Assembly: GCA_917880885.1 (NCBI GenBank)
Contig: OU862920.1
Coordinates: 40,397,019 to 40,461,018, forward strand
Origin: Limnephilus marmoratus
Lineage: Eukaryota > Arthropoda > Insecta > Trichoptera > Limnephilidae
Direction: 5' to 3'
Length of the DNA: 64,000 nt
The translations under genes were made by a program, and so were the position numbers. Within the stretch, counting starts at the first letter, position 1, and every line of letters begins with the position of its first letter. Of this stretch, positions 1 to 10,755 are shown one piece after another. The notes under the pieces were generated by a model. The model was not told the origin of the DNA. It was given only the letters and a program-made list of their open reading frames with translations, and searched no databases.

Positions 1-1148
1 TCCCAATTGCAGCAAAGAGAGTCGGAAACGTTTTATGATAAGTAAAATTTTCCTCCCGGACATTGGATTATGTAATTTTTTACAATTTTTCTCTTGAACG
101 AAAAAACAATTTAATTGGCAGAATTAGGAGCCTAAAGGCATAAAAAAAATGGCGACATACGGTGTGTACTGTACACTTCGTCTCTGAGAAACAGTATTTT
201 CACGGACATATGAATATATCTGGACCTGCCCTAAGTGATAAAAACGTATTATTTCCCCCTCCACATGGCGCCGGCTGTAGCTCCTCCTTGGAACCGGCTC
301 GCTCCATGGGGAGGGGATATAGCCTCGCTTGAATCTAAAATGTGTGACGTCATCATTCTTGCCGTGAACAGCGAGAAGCTGACATCCATACATTTAACGA
401 AATAACGGCAGCTTGTGCTATACAATATATCTTCGTATCAATATGCACATAGCGAATGTGGGCGGTACTCCAATGTGCTCGTCGCTGGTTACAGGGGTAA
501 GTAAATTATGAAACATTTGTAAAAGTGTTTTAACTAAACACGGCAAGAAAATATTGATATGTGTATTGGCGCGAGTCTTTTTGGGGCGAGCATTTGGCCT
601 TAGCAAATAAGTTTTGAACGTGGCAAGCAATTCGCGCTCCCATGTAAAAAGGTCTATTCATTCAAAGCAGATTTTGCTTTTAAGAACTAAATGGTGATAT
701 TGTAATGCGAGATGCCTATATACTGTCAGATTGATTGTTCAACGAATGACAGTCATCTTTCCCCCCTTTGCTCTCCATAGTTTGGTTTTACCCCTCATCT
801 GTAACTGCTTGTCTATCCATTTGGATGTCTATGGTATTTTGCTTGCTTAAGCCTGCTTATAGTTTTTAGCGATAGATACCTAAAAAACAAATTGACTAAG
901 CTACGGTTTTAGGGTTGTTAAAATATACAGTTGCACAAGCAAATTAGAATCACTCAAAATATATTGCTTCCAATACCGTGCGCTGCGCGTTAATTAATTT
1001 GTCGATGAACCGTCTCAATTATTTGGCGCGGCAGCGGGTGTATCGGGTTTAATCAATTCCGCGGATCGAAGATGAGACTGCTCGTTGATTAATGGAAAGT
1101 TATTTTGTTTAATACTGTATACTACACCATCACCCTTAATTGTATTTT
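1..1148. other. No recognised gene or repeat
   Basis: AT-rich sequence. A GC-richer patch at about 255-330 gives an 89-codon minus-strand reading frame (124-393), but it has no recognisable motif and no supporting context, so I do not call it a gene. Confidence 0.5.
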
Positions 1149-1307
1149 TGAAGTAAAACTTCTTTACGCACGCTTGACTTGGGAAGTAAGTTGGTGAATG
1201 CGTGACGAGAGCGTTATGAAAAGTGTGAACGAGCGAGGCGAACGGAAGTTGAGAGGGAGATAAGTAAGTGAAATTTTACTTCAGTCGTGTGGTCTAAAGC
1301 ACACTCG
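1149..1307 (+). mobile_element. Paired-hairpin element, type C (shortest form)
   Basis: The left end GAAGTAAAACTTCTTTA and the right end (ATTTTACTTC, then GTGTG...GCACACTCG) match the ends of types A and B elsewhere in the window. The interior of about 110 bp is unrelated to theirs and is rich in GAACGAGCGAGGCG-like sequence. Both flanks are T-rich. It shows that quite different interiors can sit between the same ends. Only one copy is present here, so its limits rest on the shared ends. Confidence 0.6.
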
Positions 1308-1569
1308 TTTTTTTCAGTCTGAAATCTCGCCAAAGGGACTTAGGTCTTGAAAAGTTTCGACATTTTGGTGAAAATGAAAATTAAATTTTTCTGGGCCCAT
1401 GACAGCCAACATCGACCTTAAAAGTTTTAATCAATAATATCTGTTATTTCTCAACGATACCGAACATAAAATCAGATCGCCAGTAACATGTCACATTTCA
1501 AGTCGACTAAAATCTGTTTACATTGACGTGGTTCTAGTATAAATCTATACTTTTACAGAATATTACTAT

Positions 1570-1605
1570 TTGAAGTAAAATTTTTATAGCCCCGCTGTGA
1601 CGGAA
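1570..1605 (+). mobile_element. Solo left end of a paired-hairpin element
   Basis: About 35 bp (GAAGTAAAATTTTTATAGCC, then a CCGCTGTGA-like stretch) match the left end of type B. The sequence then changes abruptly into an unrelated tandem repeat, so this is a truncated relic. Confidence 0.4.
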
Positions 1606-1829
1606 ATTTATAATGCCGGAGCTCTACCGTATACATAGAAAACTTCGCGGGCGTGCGCACAACAACTCACCAAAGATTCATCGCAATCGGATTAATATAG
1701 AAAATAATTTCATAACGCCAGAGCTAACAACTACATATAGAAACATTGGCGGGCGTGTGCACAACTCACCAAAGTTTAATCGCAATCGGATGGATGGTTT
1801 TAGGGACCGCATAAGGAACAGACTTTAGA
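1606..1829 (+). repeat. Two tandem copies of a ~100-bp repeat
   Basis: Two diverged head-to-tail copies each contain TTTATAAYGCCRGAGCT, a GCGGGCGTGYGCACAA stretch, CACCAAAG and CGCAATCGGAT. The word ATAACGCCAGAGCT also occurs inside the Helitron-like elements at 54499-55169 and 55320-55476, so this is probably a duplicated Helitron or LINE segment. A 71-codon frame across it is a product of the repetition. Confidence 0.5.
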
Positions 1830-1848
1830 AACATTATTTTTAAAAATT

Positions 1849-1888
1849 AATATCTTCTATCTTCTATCTTCTATCTATCTATCTTCTA
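1849..1888 (+). repeat. TATCTTC / ATCT microsatellite
   Basis: Repeated ATCTTCT and ATCT units directly abut the 5' TC terminus of the Helitron at 1889. The tract may have expanded from that terminus. Confidence 0.8.
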
Positions 1889-2393
1889 TCTATATAAATA
1901 AAAATGAATCACCGAAATGTATGTACGCGCATAACTTTCGAACGACTGCACCAAATTGGATAATTCTTTTTTTTGTGTGTTCGTTATTGTCAGGACAAGG
2001 TTTGTATGAAGCTTTTGATGAGTTCTGGCATTATGAAATTTGAATAAAAAAATGCTATAAGTGGCACGCGAGCTGTTTGAAAACTGAATGTATGGAATGC
2101 GGGAGGGGGGAAGGGGGAGGGGAACTCGGGTAGGGGGTTCGCGGGAGTGGGGAGGGGAACCAGGGAGGGGGAAGGGGAACCTGGGAGTTGGGAGGGGGAC
2201 CTGGGAGGGGGGAGGGGAACTCGGGAGGGGGGGTTGGGGGAAGAGGGGGAGTGGAGTGGGGAGAGGGAAAGGTGAAGGGGACGCAGGAGAAGAAGGGGAG
2301 GCGGAAGGAGAACGGGACGAATGGGAAAGGACACGCAGGGAGAAACAGTTTCTTTATTAAATGGCATAGCAACGCATGCCGGGTCCCAGCTAG
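1889..2393 (+). mobile_element. Non-autonomous Helitron (F1)
   Basis: It starts with TCTATATAAATAAAAATG and ends with CTAG. A hairpin GGCAT-loop-ATGCC (2363-2380) lies about 9 nt before the terminal CTAG. The flanking bases are A on the left and T on the right, the Helitron target dinucleotide, and there is no target duplication. Copies in the opposite orientation lie at 33212-33640 and 36843-37280. The middle (2098-2330) is a G-rich tract of GGGGAGGGG-like units. Open frames there on either strand are low-complexity artefacts. No Rep or helicase coding sequence is present. Confidence 0.7.
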
Positions 2394-3401
2394 TTATATA
2401 ATATTTATGCGCAATCATGAATAGTACGCCCCTGGTAAGAAGGCTTCGGAAAGGGAAAGCTCCTGACCTTTTAGATCTAATAACGTTTAATGAAGCAAGT
2501 TCTGAAGATGAATAATAATCCCGCTCACTTCTCGCCAAGGAAACCTGTGATTACTGAGTAGTGAGCACCTACATCAACTGTCTTCGTTCATATTGAATTC
2601 TCGAGTAGGTATTGTTACCGGCACAATTTAATTAATCTGTCTGGCTGAATATGTTTTTGCCTAAGACCAATGACAGCACTTTATGGAAAAAATGGCATCT
2701 TTTTCTTTTGCTACACACACATGGGATTGCTACTTTACTTATAAGTCGCACAATTAGAGCAACGCACACTTAGGTTGTGTGTATTGGTACATACGTAGGT
2801 ACCGAAATCTTAATTTCCGACAGTGATTTCCTTGCCAACTACATTAAGAAACACAATTTTGTCTTATTTACGTGTACTTATAGTTTTAATGTTTCATTTT
2901 ATTGCTAAAAATAAACTTTCATTAAATTTCATTTTAATTTCATTTTTTCTGCATCCTGTATATTTTTTCTTTACATTCGATTAATTTAAACCGAAGTGGG
3001 ATAAATTTGAAGTTACTAAAGGCACACCGACACGCTCATAATATACTTCTGTCATTTAATTTCTTTAGTAACTACCGATTGTTCCATATTTTTCTGACAC
3101 TCGTTTATGAATGGCGTCTATGACATACTCGTAAGTTCACTCGAAAAGGATAATAAGAAGGGATACGGGTTAAGTACAACGGTAGTGTAGGTGTCCGTGG
3201 TTAGGGTCAAATCCACTTCGAAACAATTAATAAATAGGTACGTATTCGAATAATATTTCGAAATGTTACAAATTGAATCAAATGTAACTATTAATTCGAA
3301 ACCTATTTCAAAGACCTTTAAATCACGAATGAAGCTGAGTTCAAAATATAATTCTGTTCTGAAGACGATAACTGACGTGACGCCGAGAGTTAAAAAAAAA
3401 A
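2394..3401. other. No recognised feature
   Basis: About 1 kb of AT-rich DNA with only short chance frames. Confidence 0.5.
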
Positions 3402-3746
3402 TCAGAATTCACACGCAGTAGAAGTAAACCTAGAAAGTCGCTAGATGTCGCTTTCTTTTCTTTTGCTTATTTGTGTTGAAGATTGGATATTGATTTCACA
3501 TAAAATAAAAATGTTTATTTTTTTTTTAATTTCATAGGATTTGAACCTTCGTTCGCTTGATGTCTGTCACTCTGGCCGCTGAGACTTGTCGAGCGCCTTG
3601 CCCACCGCGCTATCGGAGGCCCGCGCGTAGTCGTGAATTTACCGCATTATATTAGAACCGAGGACCGTCAAATAATAAATTTTTGTGACGCATTGCCGTT
3701 TCATCCGAATTTCAAATCGCTAACGGGGCTAAAGAAGTTCACTTCA
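3402..3746 (-). mobile_element. Paired-hairpin element, type D (tRNA-like cassette)
   Basis: On the minus strand it begins with a type B-like left end (GAAGTGAACTTCTTTAGCC at 3728-3746). It then has a B-like TTCGGATGAAACGG stretch, a tRNA-like block, an A/T tract, a segment ending in CGACTTTCTAGG, and the shared right end (TTCTACTGCGTGTGAATTC). A second copy with the same order lies at 42200-42549. The cassette also occurs inside type E, so interiors have been exchanged among elements with common ends. Confidence 0.65.
3535..3621 (-). other. tRNA-like (Pol III promoter-like) block inside type D
   Basis: Read on the minus strand, an A-box-like TAGCGCGGTGGGCAAGGCGC is followed about 50 nt later by a B-box-like GGTTCAAATCC. 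The acceptor arms do not pair, so it is not a functional tRNA gene. The long variable region recalls a class II tRNA. It is probably of tRNA or SINE origin. Confidence 0.5.
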
Positions 3747-4109
3747 AAAATGAACGTTGACCTAAACATTTAAGACGGAAGAAAAACTGAGCAAATTGCA
3801 TGTCGCCAGAACTCACCATTCATTCAATTCAGCCGTTCGTCACTATTTTATTTGGGTCTAGCTTTGAAACCGTTGTTACACAATAACATAAAGTCATGGT
3901 GTCACTACCGAATCAGCTCGATGGAACGACTGTGGATCTGATTTAACAATATGCAGAATTATATTTCGATACAGCAGCGCATCGACAATGTTTAGGAAAC
4001 TAGGATTGAATGGATTCACCGGCCTGATGAGACACCGGGTAACTGGGTAATTCCAAGCACCAAGCGCCAGTCCTACATAATTGATTATTTATTTTTATAG
4101 TTTGTTTAT
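3747..4109. other. No recognised feature
   Basis: Spacer of about 360 bp between a type D and a type B element. No gene-like signal was seen. Confidence 0.5.
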
Positions 4110-4360
4110 TGAAGTGAAACTTCTTTAGCCTCGTTGTGATTTGGAATTCGGCTGAAAGGGAAATGACGCATCACAGTATCTGCGAGGCATCAAACTCCGC
4201 TCATTGACCGCTTTGATTATATTGGTTGAGATACGAAACGGAAATGACGCTAGGTCTGCGCTCATTGGTCGCTTGATTATGACCACACTTTTAAATGCTT
4301 CTATTGGTTGAGACTGTTTTTGGTAAAGTTTCGCTTCTACCGCGTGTGAACCGCACACTT
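4110..4360 (+). mobile_element. Paired-hairpin element, type B, full length
   Basis: About 250 bp running from GAAGTGAAACTTCTTTAGCC to CGCTTCTACCGCGTGTGAAC and GCACACTT. The interior holds repeated GCTCATTGRCCGCTTTGATTAT and CTATTGGTTGAGA motifs in direct order, so it looks internally duplicated. It is the best-preserved B copy. Others lie at 14509-14757, 15542-15793 and 26519-26763. Confidence 0.7.
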
Positions 4361-4438
4361 GTAATTTTCATAATTCTCAAGACTAGGTACGTAAACTTTC
4401 TCACTATCATAAAACCTATTATGTCTGCCGCAATTTTT

Positions 4439-4938
4439 TTGAAGTAAAAATTCTTTAGCACCGTTGTGATTTGAAACTCAATGACACGGAAGCGAGCGAC
4501 ACTAAAAAGAGAGAAATACATAAATACATAGGATTTAACCTGTGAGATAATGAAATAGCAATAAAATATTTATTTATTTCACGGGTTCGCGGTTCCAATA
4601 TAATACGATAAATTCACGGTCCCACGCAACTCTCCTCTAGGCTATCGGTATAAAACGGTATTGGTATTGAAGAACTTTAGCGGCCAAACATTCAGAGGAC
4701 CAAGGATCAATTCCTACTAAATCCAAAAAAAATAAATTATTTTTATTTTTATAAAATCAATAAACAATCTTCATACCACTCCAAAATGAACAGACGAAGA
4801 AAACACAAATACTTATAAGATGGCCAAATGTACAGGAAAATGTGGATCGGTCTCCTCTTTGTGCGGTGTTTCGTAGTCTACCCTCTCTTGTCTACTTTAG
4901 TTTTCTGAAGGTTTCTACCGCGTGTGAATTGCACGCTC
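4439..4938 (+). mobile_element. Paired-hairpin element, type E (A ends around the tRNA-like cassette)
   Basis: The left portion (4439 to about 4550) matches type A through CCTGTGAGATAATGAAATAG. The middle (about 4560-4850) matches the D cassette: AATATAATACGATAAATTCAC, a decayed A box at GGCTATCGGTATAAAACGG, a B-box-like GGATCAATTCCTAC and CAATCTTCATACCACT. The right portion (about 4850-4938) returns to type A (GGTCTCCTCTTTGTGCGGTG to TTCTACCGCGTGTGAATTGC). It is a composite of A ends and a D interior. The second copy is at 15307-16117. Confidence 0.65.
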
Positions 4939-5383
4939 TGTCTTTTTTTCTTTTCTACTAGTATATTTCTTAAATTAAACTAAAAGAGACTTGTGGGATT
5001 GCACTATCCTCCCCAACATCCTGGAATAAAAATATTATCATTAGTATTATTATAAAAACCTTTATATGTACAAGATTGTTTGAAGTAGTGTAGAGAATGT
5101 TATACTAAATGGTTGTGGGCGGGTCGCTTCAGTAAAGTATTTCCGTTCCGTACACCACTCGCAACCCTAACATTACTTTCACAGACGTCCGAGGATGCCA
5201 TTAAGGCGTGTGTTACATCTTGGCTTTAGTGGCCAGAATTACACAACTCACGTTGGATTCTGGTATGGTATTAGACAGTTAACAATTATTAGGTACTCAT
5301 CATGCTTAAGACAACTCTAACTTGTTCTCATAGAACCAGCCAATGAGGCTACCCGCGCAAGAGTGGTCCAACCGTTACTTTTT
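4939..5383. other. No recognised feature
   Basis: About 445 bp. I see no coding or repeat signature that recurs in the window. Confidence 0.5.
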
Positions 5384-5490
5384 TGATGTGAAAACTTCTT
5401 TAGCACCGTTGCGCTTTGAAACTCGACGAAACGAAAACGAACGACACTAAAAAGAGACCGATACATACATGAGATAGAATGAAACCTTAC
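5384..5490 (+). mobile_element. Type A element, right-truncated
   Basis: It matches the type A left half from GATGTGAAAACTTCTTTAGC through GCACCGTTGCGCTTTGAAAC and ACACTAAAAAGAGACCGATA. The homology stops near 5490 and no right end follows. Confidence 0.55.
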
Positions 5491-5710
5491 CGACGAGGCT
5501 TACAGTACCTACGAAGCGTCGCGCTCGGTGATGTTTTTATATAGATAAAACGAAGTTTTGATAAATCCACCGGAAGACAAAACATAATCGTCGTCAAAAG
5601 CAATGAAAGTTTTAAGTGTTGTCCGGTGATTTTTTAACATTTCGGCTTTTTTTAATATTATAAACTATTAATTTCAGTGTTTCCTCAACCGAGGTATTAC
5701 AACGGTCCAA

Positions 5711-5785
5711 GTCCGCGCACTGGCAGTTTTGATTATGAGCTCACTTTTCAAGACTCCTGTTGGTTGGTATTGTTTTGTGAATTGG
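5711..5785 (+). mobile_element. Type B internal fragment
   Basis: GCGCACTGGCAGTTTTGATT and ATGAGCTCACTTTTCAAGAC, followed by TGTTGGTTGG, match the interior of type B. No ends are present. Confidence 0.4.
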
Positions 5786-6122
5786 TGATAACCAAAGATA
5801 TTCAAATACAAAAGAGATCTGCTTGATGTCCGCGCTACTGTCGACGGACTACTACCTAATTGGAGTAGTTTGGGTAAGAAAAGAATTTGTTCATTTCGTT
5901 GATTTTTTTAAGGTTGGTTAAAAATATTGGTTAAAAATATAGTTTGAATACGTAAAGAATTCGTTCATTTAGTTTAATGCTTGTTTAGTTTATTCGTTCA
6001 TTTAATTTATTCGTTAATTGGTAAACAATATCGACAACACCCGGAAGCGCAGTCCCACACAGTAAAAAATGCGGGTAGCACATCTCTTATATTTCAATAT
6101 CTTTGGTGATACCTCTTGTTTT

Positions 6123-6341
6123 CATATTGAAACTTATTTTAGCACCAGTGTGATATGAAACTCGATGAAACGAAAAAGCGACACTAAAAAGAGAAAAGGA
6201 CATACATCTATAGGATTTAGCCTGCGAGAGAATGAGATAGAATAATCGGTCGCCACTTTGTGCGGTACATCGTAGCCTCCCCACTCTTGATACTTTAGTT
6301 TTCTGAAGGTTTTACTTCTACCGCGTGTGAACTGCACACTT
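6123..6341 (+). mobile_element. Type A element, near full length
   Basis: About 219 bp with a slightly decayed left end (CATATTGAAACTTATTTTAG) and an intact right end (TTTTACTTCTACCGCGTGTG and AACTGCACACT). The interior contains the type A hallmarks CATCTATAGGATTTAGCCTG, CGAGAGAATGAGATAG and CTCCCCACTCTTG. Confidence 0.7.
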
Positions 6342-7100
6342 ATAATTTTCATGGCTCTCAAGACTACTCAGACCTTCTCCCGCTATCCTAAAACCTATTT
6401 TGTCTTAAACTTACTTGATTCTAATCTACACATTTATTTCTGACGACTGAAGATATACATATGTGTGTTGTGGGCGTGAGCGTTCGACCAAAGAAAGCAC
6501 AAATTTTCCAAACATTCTGAAATTTATCAACATTTTCGTATCGGAATTCTTCCTTGAGTTGGTGAACAATTTCATTTTCCTCTTAAATCGGAATAGATCC
6601 TACTTATTTCTAGGAATTATTTTCAGTGTTTTTATCATACTAATCAATTATGTGATAGACCGTACTGGAGATATTAACTAAAATAAGAGACTTCGAAGTT
6701 ATATTTGATGAAAACTAGAATTTGTACACCGCATAAATCACATAACAAACAATGGTATGAAAACGTTAGGATTTTTGCTGAAAACCTTTAAAAACTTTAA
6801 TTCACTTCCTATCATGAAAGTTTTAGTTGTTTAGCTGCAGTAGCCAATTAGATCAATGATATCGATATTTTAATGTAAAAAATTTGATGTTTAAAACATA
6901 TTTAAACATATTTCTTTTATGTCAAGATCATCATTATTATTATTTATTTAAAATATTTATCCAATATTGCGAATCACTGTAATGTGAGAATTTTGTTTTG
7001 GCAACCTACTATTTATTAATAACCTCTGTGTAAAAAATTGTAAACATTTTGTACCCAATGTAAAAGCCCCATGAGGGTATAAAAGAGTAAATAAAAAAAT
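6342..7100. other. Probable old retroelement tail, otherwise unrecognised
   Basis: The last ~100 bp (GTACCCAATGTAAAAGCCCC ... TATAAAAGAGTAAATAAAAA) has the look of a non-LTR retrotransposon 3' end with an A-rich tail, but no coding part is visible. The 72-codon frame at 6463-6681 is hydrophobic and AT-driven, and I do not call it a gene. Confidence 0.3.
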
Positions 7101-7319
7101 AGAGTGTGCAATTCACACGCGGTAGAAATGAAACCTTTAGAAAACTATTGTAAACAAGAGTGGGAAGGCTACGAAGAACCGCATTCAGAGGAGACCGATT
7201 GTACTATCTCATTCTCTCGCAAGCTAAATCCTATAGGTACGTGGTTGTCTGTTTTTAGTTTCGCTTTTTTGTTTCATCCAGTTTTAGATCACAACGGTGC
7301 TAAAGAAGTTTTTACTTCA
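7101..7319 (-). mobile_element. Type A element, full length
   Basis: 219 bp, with GAGTGTGCAATTCACACGCG at the plus-strand start and GCTAAAGAAGTTTTTACTTC at the end. Its length equals that of the copy at 6123-6341. Both termini are intact, which makes it a good reference copy. Confidence 0.75.
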
Positions 7320-7715
7320 AAAAATTTGAAGTCATTCAAGAATTTATACAATTTATTTAATTTAAATTAAATTTTAAAAAAATAAATGGAGCTCTACGAA
7401 TTAAACACAAGAACACGGACATGCCCACAACATAATTTAATCGGTTTATCTCTACAATGTTCCTAGATATTTTGCTCAGTTCCCAGTGCTCGGGGTGGTT
7501 TGGTGTTTTGATAATTGAATTTGTGATTTGGGTAGAGTAAGGATGTACAAAATGACAGTGGTTTTGTCCATTCTCTAAATAATTAGCTGAATGTGTGTTA
7601 TTTGTTATAAAAGGTTGTAGAATCGTTTTAAAGCTATCAGAACAGTATCTAGCACAGATACTGTTCTGCCAATTGGAACCAGTTCTTGCGAACCGGATGG
7701 GTAGGTACCTAAAAA
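7320..7715. other. No gene; contains a short perfect hairpin
   Basis: About 400 bp between a type A element and a foldback element. A 142-codon minus-strand frame (7357-7785) runs through the hairpin and into the foldback element and has no recognisable motif. Confidence 0.45.
7638..7668. repeat. 13-bp perfect inverted repeat with 5-nt loop
   Basis: CAGAACAGTATCT - AGCAC - AGATACTGTTCTG. It could fold as a hairpin in DNA or RNA and is not adjacent to any recognised gene end. Confidence 0.8.
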
Positions 7716-8147
7716 GGAGGCGTCTACTAATATCTACAGGAATTCCAAAAACTGAAAAAATCGAACTAATATCTATGAGAACCAAAGTGTTGACGAATAT
7801 CTACAGCTCAAACTGTTGACGAATATCTATGAGAACCAAAGCGTTGACGAATATCTACAGCACTCGTAGAGGTTGGATTTGCAATTATGTATAGCATATC
7901 AGAATAACGTAATATTGCGTATGCAGTTTAAAAAACTTAATTTATGTAAGTATGTATGTAAAAATCCCTAATATCGGACTATTGGACACATTTAGCTGAT
8001 TAATCCAACCTACGCTCTGAAGATATTAGTTCAACCTACGCTCTGTAGATATTAGTCAACACTCTGAAGTTCGCAGATATTAGTTCAACATATGAGCTGT
8101 AGATATTCGTCAAACATACAGGCTGTAGATATTAGTATCTGGAGTCA
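7716..8147. mobile_element. Foldback-like element with tandemly repeated arms (P)
   Basis: The left arm (7716-7877) repeats TTGACGAATATCTACAG and ACTAATATCTAYRRG units. The right arm (about 8000-8147) repeats the complement, CTGTAGATATTAGT and CTGTAGATATTCGTCAA. The centre of about 120 bp is unique. A CTAAAAA word occurs just outside both limits (7709-7715 and 8148-8154) and could be a 7-bp target duplication, though it is low complexity. No transposase is encoded. Repetitive inverted arms are the hallmark of Foldback/Galileo-type elements. Confidence 0.55.
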
Positions 8148-8246
8148 CTAAAAATAGGAATTATTTGGTTTTGGATAACTGTCGTTGATTTGTCTGAAAA
8201 TATGCATCTTTCATTCCTTGCGATTGATTTATTGCGCAACCCTTAA

Positions 8247-8620
8247 GGCTCTGCAACCGGGCCCGAAAAGAAGAAGATGGAGAGATACGAAATTACGAAT
8301 GTTAAAAGAGAGCGCTAACATTTAAAATCTAAAATCTCGTGGGCATTATCTTAAACAGCATTTACAGAAACACTGTGAATTTTTTCATACATATAACTTG
8401 TAAAATAACTGAAACAAACGTGTTAATAATAATTTTTGGTGCATACTTTGCGATTTTTTTTTTGGGGAATTTTATATAATTTGCGTTTCGGCGTGGGCAA
8501 AGTCTAGATATTATCTTCAAGAATAACATATATATATATATATTTTTAAAAGCTTCTTTAAAACTTAACGTGTTTAAGGGAAATATGTAATAAATCGGTA
8601 CAAATCCGGGTTGCGGGCCC
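8247..8620 (-). mobile_element. TTAA-flanked MITE (S1)
   Basis: It is bounded on both sides by TTAA (8243-8246 and 8621-8624), with related ends GGCTCTGCAACCGGGCCC and CCGGGTTGCGGGCCC. Two homologous copies in the other orientation lie at 47977-48398 and 60571-61128. TTAA target duplication is typical of piggyBac elements, but the ends are not the canonical CCC start, so the superfamily is tentative. It has no coding capacity. Confidence 0.6.
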
Positions 8621-8716
8621 TTAAAACCACTGACTTTTTAAAATGTCAGTGTTCTATTGTTCGTTGAATGTTCGTTGCGGATCTTTCAATTACTCAACTA
8701 TTAGACATGGAAACTG

Positions 8717-8782
8717 GCAATCTCCGTAGCGCAGTGGTCAGGGCATTTGACTTTGAATCGGAATATTGACCGATTACGACCG
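8717..8782 (+). other. tRNA-like SINE head
   Basis: CTCCGTAGCGCAGTGGTCAG is a good A-box region. A decayed B box may lie in TGACCGATTACGACC. It resembles the SINE head at 47517-47590 but has no recognisable body behind it. Confidence 0.4.
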
Positions 8783-9031
8783 CAGCTGCAGATCTCCTGA
8801 AAGTAAGTACTGATAAAATGGAAACCAGCATTTACCATTTATAATGATGACTGTTTTCCAAATTTTGTTACTTTACACACATCGCAACGGATCAACTTAT
8901 AAGCGCTCTGTCGCGTCTTTACGATGCTGCAGGAGCGAGACGGATTGCGTGTCACTTGATGCACTAGAATATACCCAATGGCGAAGTGTGATGGAAGATT
9001 ACACACTTTTGGTTTTTAATTTGAAAAAATA

Positions 9032-9253
9032 CAAGTGTTTAGTTCACACGCGGTGGAAGTGAAACCTTCAAAAAACTAAAGAAAACGATAGGGGGAGGCT
9101 ACGAAACACCGCACAAAGAGGAGATCGAATATTCTATCTCATTCTCTTTCTGGCTAAATCCTACAGATGTAAGTGTTCGTCTCTTTTTTGTGTCACTCGT
9201 TTCCTTTTCACCGAGTTTCAAATAATAACGGTGCTAAAGAAGTTTTCACTTCA
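9032..9253 (-). mobile_element. Type A element, near full length
   Basis: About 222 bp from GTTTAGTTCACACGCGGTGG to GCTAAAGAAGTTTTCACTTC. The terminal hairpin of the right end has lost part of one arm. The interior is a standard type A. Confidence 0.7.
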
Positions 9254-9863
9254 AAAAAATCAATGTATAGCAAAGTGCCATCCACATTTTTCAATCCAAA
9301 TAAGCTCAGCGATCGCTATTAAAATCTGTTGGGTTACTTACTGATACCCTTTATATTCTACTCGCCTCCCCAACAGCACCCTGGTCTTCAATTGTTCCTT
9401 CTGAATGCTTGGTATGCAACGAGAGGAAAAATATTATGAAATCACTGAATACAGCTAGAAAATTAGAAATTCTAATCAATGCCAATGGGATGATTCCAGT
9501 GCAGGAACGTATGGAATAGCAGGAAGAATGGTGCAAGCCGGAACCGTTAAGCGGAAAAAATCCGAATGGAACATAGTTCGACTAATCAATAACTTCGTTC
9601 AGACAGTCCGCCGCGTTTGAACAAATGAACATTAATGGAAAGGTTTGAAAGTATCATCGTAGCGTCCTTAAACGGTGCTATTCAAAATTATCCTATTGTT
9701 ATAATTACAGGCAATCAATTTGAAAAACTTAATTTGGGCAGTTTGACTTCTCTTTTTTGTTTTTGTTTTTTTGCTGGTTGAGAATGCTCGAATGCGAGCC
9801 GCTTATTAGAAATAGACGAAGTTACTGATATTTCTTGTAAAAAAGTTAAACTTCTAAAAAAAT
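9254..9863. other. No recognised feature
   Basis: About 610 bp between two type A copies. A 61-codon minus-strand frame near 9351-9536 has no motif. Confidence 0.5.
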
Positions 9864-10093
9864 CAGAGTGTGCAATTCACGCTCGGTAGAAGTGAAACCT
9901 TTAGAAAACTAACTAGTAGATTCAGTGGGGAGGCTACGAAGCAATCCACAAAGAGCAGACCGGATATTATATCTCATTCTCTCGCAGGATAAATCCTATA
10001 GATCTGATGTATGTATTAGTCTGGTTTTAGTGTCGCCATTTTTCGTTTCATCGAGTTTCAAATCACAACGGTGATAAACAAGTTTTCACTTCA
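9864..10093 (-). mobile_element. Type A element, full length
   Basis: About 230 bp, from CAGAGTGTGCAATTCACGCT to the end ...ACAAGTTTTCACTTC. A further solo right-end scrap (AAGTGCGCAGTTCA, 10107-10120) follows directly, which suggests repeated insertion into the same T-rich site. Confidence 0.7.
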
Positions 10094-10221
10094 ATTAAAA
10101 AAATACAAGTGCGCAGTTCATGTTTCTCAATAAATAAATGCATTTCTCTCAAATTTTCTCTAGTGACAAGTCTCAAATTTAATGAATTTACATTCTATAT
10201 ATAGAATAGAAATGCTTCAAT

Positions 10222-10480
10222 TGCGCCTTGCAATTTTTTTACGCCGTAGAAGCGAAATATTCAGAAAACTAAAGTAGACAAGAGTGGAAAGGCTAAGATG
10301 CACCACAAAAAGAGGACACCGAAAGGCTACGGAACACCGCCCAAAGAGGGGCCCGATTATACTATCTCATTCTTTCGCAGGCTAAATGCTATAGATGTAT
10401 GTGTTCGTCTCTTTTGAGTGTCGCTATTTTTCGTGTCATCGAGTTTCAAATAACAATAGTGCTGAAGAATTTTTCACTTA
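10222..10480 (-). mobile_element. Type A element with internal duplication
   Basis: The right end is decayed (ACGCCGTAGAAGCGAAA), while the left end (GTGCTGAAGAATTTTTCACTT) is still readable. A ~35-bp internal segment is duplicated: GGCTAAGATGCACCACAAAA and GGCTACGGAACACCGCCCAA, each followed by a GAGG-containing stretch. Similar duplications occur in the copies at 38040 and 41532. Confidence 0.6.
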
Positions 10481-10676
10481 TAATACATACATATATACTA
10501 ATAAAAATCACATTCAAAGCAAGATGGAAGTTATATTTCGAACTGAATATGTTTTCTTTGACCTTAAAATTCGAAACAAAAAACTCGGTGCAAATTTGAC
10601 GACATTAGAGCTCGATGTTGAAAGGTTTTCTGCTTCAGGACACAGGATTTCTATTTTAAAATAACGTAGTTTCTAA

Positions 10677-10755
10677 TTTGTATTGCTCGTGTCGTGACAT
10701 TTTTGCAATTAATTTGATTAGTGTAAAATAATAACACGACACGAGAAATGCAAAA
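10677..10755. repeat. Imperfect inverted repeat, ~19-bp arms
   Basis: TTTGTATTGCTCGTGTCGTG pairs with CACGACACGAGAAATGCAAA across a loop of about 38 bp. It may be a tiny MITE or a hairpin. It occurs once. Confidence 0.6.

Noticed and set aside
2088..2424. Overlapping long open frames on both strands in the G-rich tract
   Set aside because: Low-complexity Gly/Glu/Arg or Pro/Ser peptides from the repetitive core of a Helitron. The same happens at 33194-33637, 36800-37207, 54645-54983 and 62518-62874.
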